From positions 62,001-126,000 of the forward strand of contig NZ_CABVHY010000009.1 of assembly GCF_902497875.1 (NCBI RefSeq): 64,000 nt of DNA, written 5' to 3'. The position numbers and the translations under genes are program-made. This DNA is from Pseudomonas fluorescens (lineage in GTDB: Bacteria; Pseudomonadota; Gammaproteobacteria; Pseudomonadales; Pseudomonadaceae). The notes under the pieces were generated by a model. The model was not told the origin of the DNA. It was given only the letters and a program-made list of their open reading frames with translations, and made no database searches. Position 1 is the stretch's first letter. Each line of letters starts with the position of its first letter. Of this stretch, positions 63,816-64,000 are shown in pieces.

Positions 63816-64000
63816 ATGTCCACCGTCACCACGCCGGCCGCCCCCAAGGTCGGCTTTGTATCTCTGGGTTGCCCGAAAGCACTGGTCGACTCCGAGCGCA
63901 TCCTTACGCAACTGCGTATGGAAGGCTATGAAGTCGTGTCCACCTATCAGGACGCCGATGTCGTGGTGGTCAACACTTGCGGTTTTATCGACAGCGCCAA
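63816..64000 (+). CDS. rimO: Ribosomal protein S12 methylthiotransferase RimO (N-terminal part)
   Basis: The first 61 codons of a radical-SAM methylthiotransferase that modifies Asp89 of ribosomal protein S12. It starts [20 protein letters not shown] with the first cysteine of the N-terminal iron-sulfur domain in [14 protein letters not shown], then [13 protein letters not shown] with the second. The rest lies outside the window. The 271-base gap to kup carries a candidate TAGAAT element near 63723 but no other gene. Order kup-rimO matches P. aeruginosa. Confidence 0.93.
   Translation, partial: MSTVTTPAAPKVGFVSLGCPKALVDSERILTQLRMEGYEVVSTYQDADVVVVNTCGFIDSA

Overview
The window is 64 kb of chromosome from a fluorescent Pseudomonas, most likely of the P. 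fluorescens group. I infer this from three things: almost every protein looks like a Pseudomonas core protein, several gene neighbourhoods follow P. aeruginosa order (rapA next to an nbdA remnant; pdxH-OmpA-esterase-agarase-dinG; GST-quiP; mprF-virJ-kup-rimO), and the intergenic regions carry the palindromic REP/REPIN repeats typical of this group. No prophage, integron, insertion sequence, CRISPR array or rRNA operon was seen.

Layout. 1-8.8 kb: end of a PiT phosphate transporter, a 38-residue cbb3-oxidase subunit gene (ccoM) with an Anr-type box, two small conserved genes, rapA, an MFS transporter, a decayed MHYT-GGDEF-EAL gene (nbdA-like) and a 3-hydroxyisobutyrate-dehydrogenase-family gene. 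8.9-11.1 kb: a solitary 726-residue protein with FtsZ/tubulin GTPase signatures, the least understood gene here. 11.4-17.1 kb: the branched-chain amino acid ABC transporter braCDEFG, with a hairpin between braC and braD. 17.2-25.4 kb: LysR/SDR divergent pair, small envelope proteins, an FAD oxidoreductase, a Cds1-like PLP enzyme, nhaA and a SlyB-type lipoprotein. 25.4-33.4 kb: pdxH, an OmpA-domain lipoprotein with a histone-like tail, an esterase, a secreted agarase-like glycosidase and dinG. 33.5-42.2 kb: envelope and metal-binding proteins (CopD family, collagen-like, OmpA/TSP3, YchJ, LEA-type, His-rich SEC-C), an isochorismatase-fold protein, a GST and the acylase quiP. 42.5-46.7 kb: a polar amino acid ABC transporter operon that encloses an AstE/aspartoacylase-like M14 hydrolase. 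46.8-54.8 kb: dcd, a cold-shock gene, a tandem REP array, a DUF481 outer membrane protein, an alkyltransferase-like protein, an AmpG-type permease, proS and a lipoprotein. 54.9-64 kb: dinB with a LexA-like box, two tandem initiator tRNA genes, mprF-virJ (aminoacyl-phosphatidylglycerol synthesis and hydrolysis), a RelE/Phd toxin-antitoxin pair, kup and the start of rimO.

Most of the window is housekeeping and nutrient uptake. The points that stand out are the orphan tubulin-like GTPase, the erosion of nbdA by internal deletions at its conserved locus, the hydrolase inside the amino acid transporter operon, the REP array, and several enzymes whose usual catalytic residues are replaced (SDR, isochorismatase fold, ATL). 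At least four short repeat families mark gene ends throughout.
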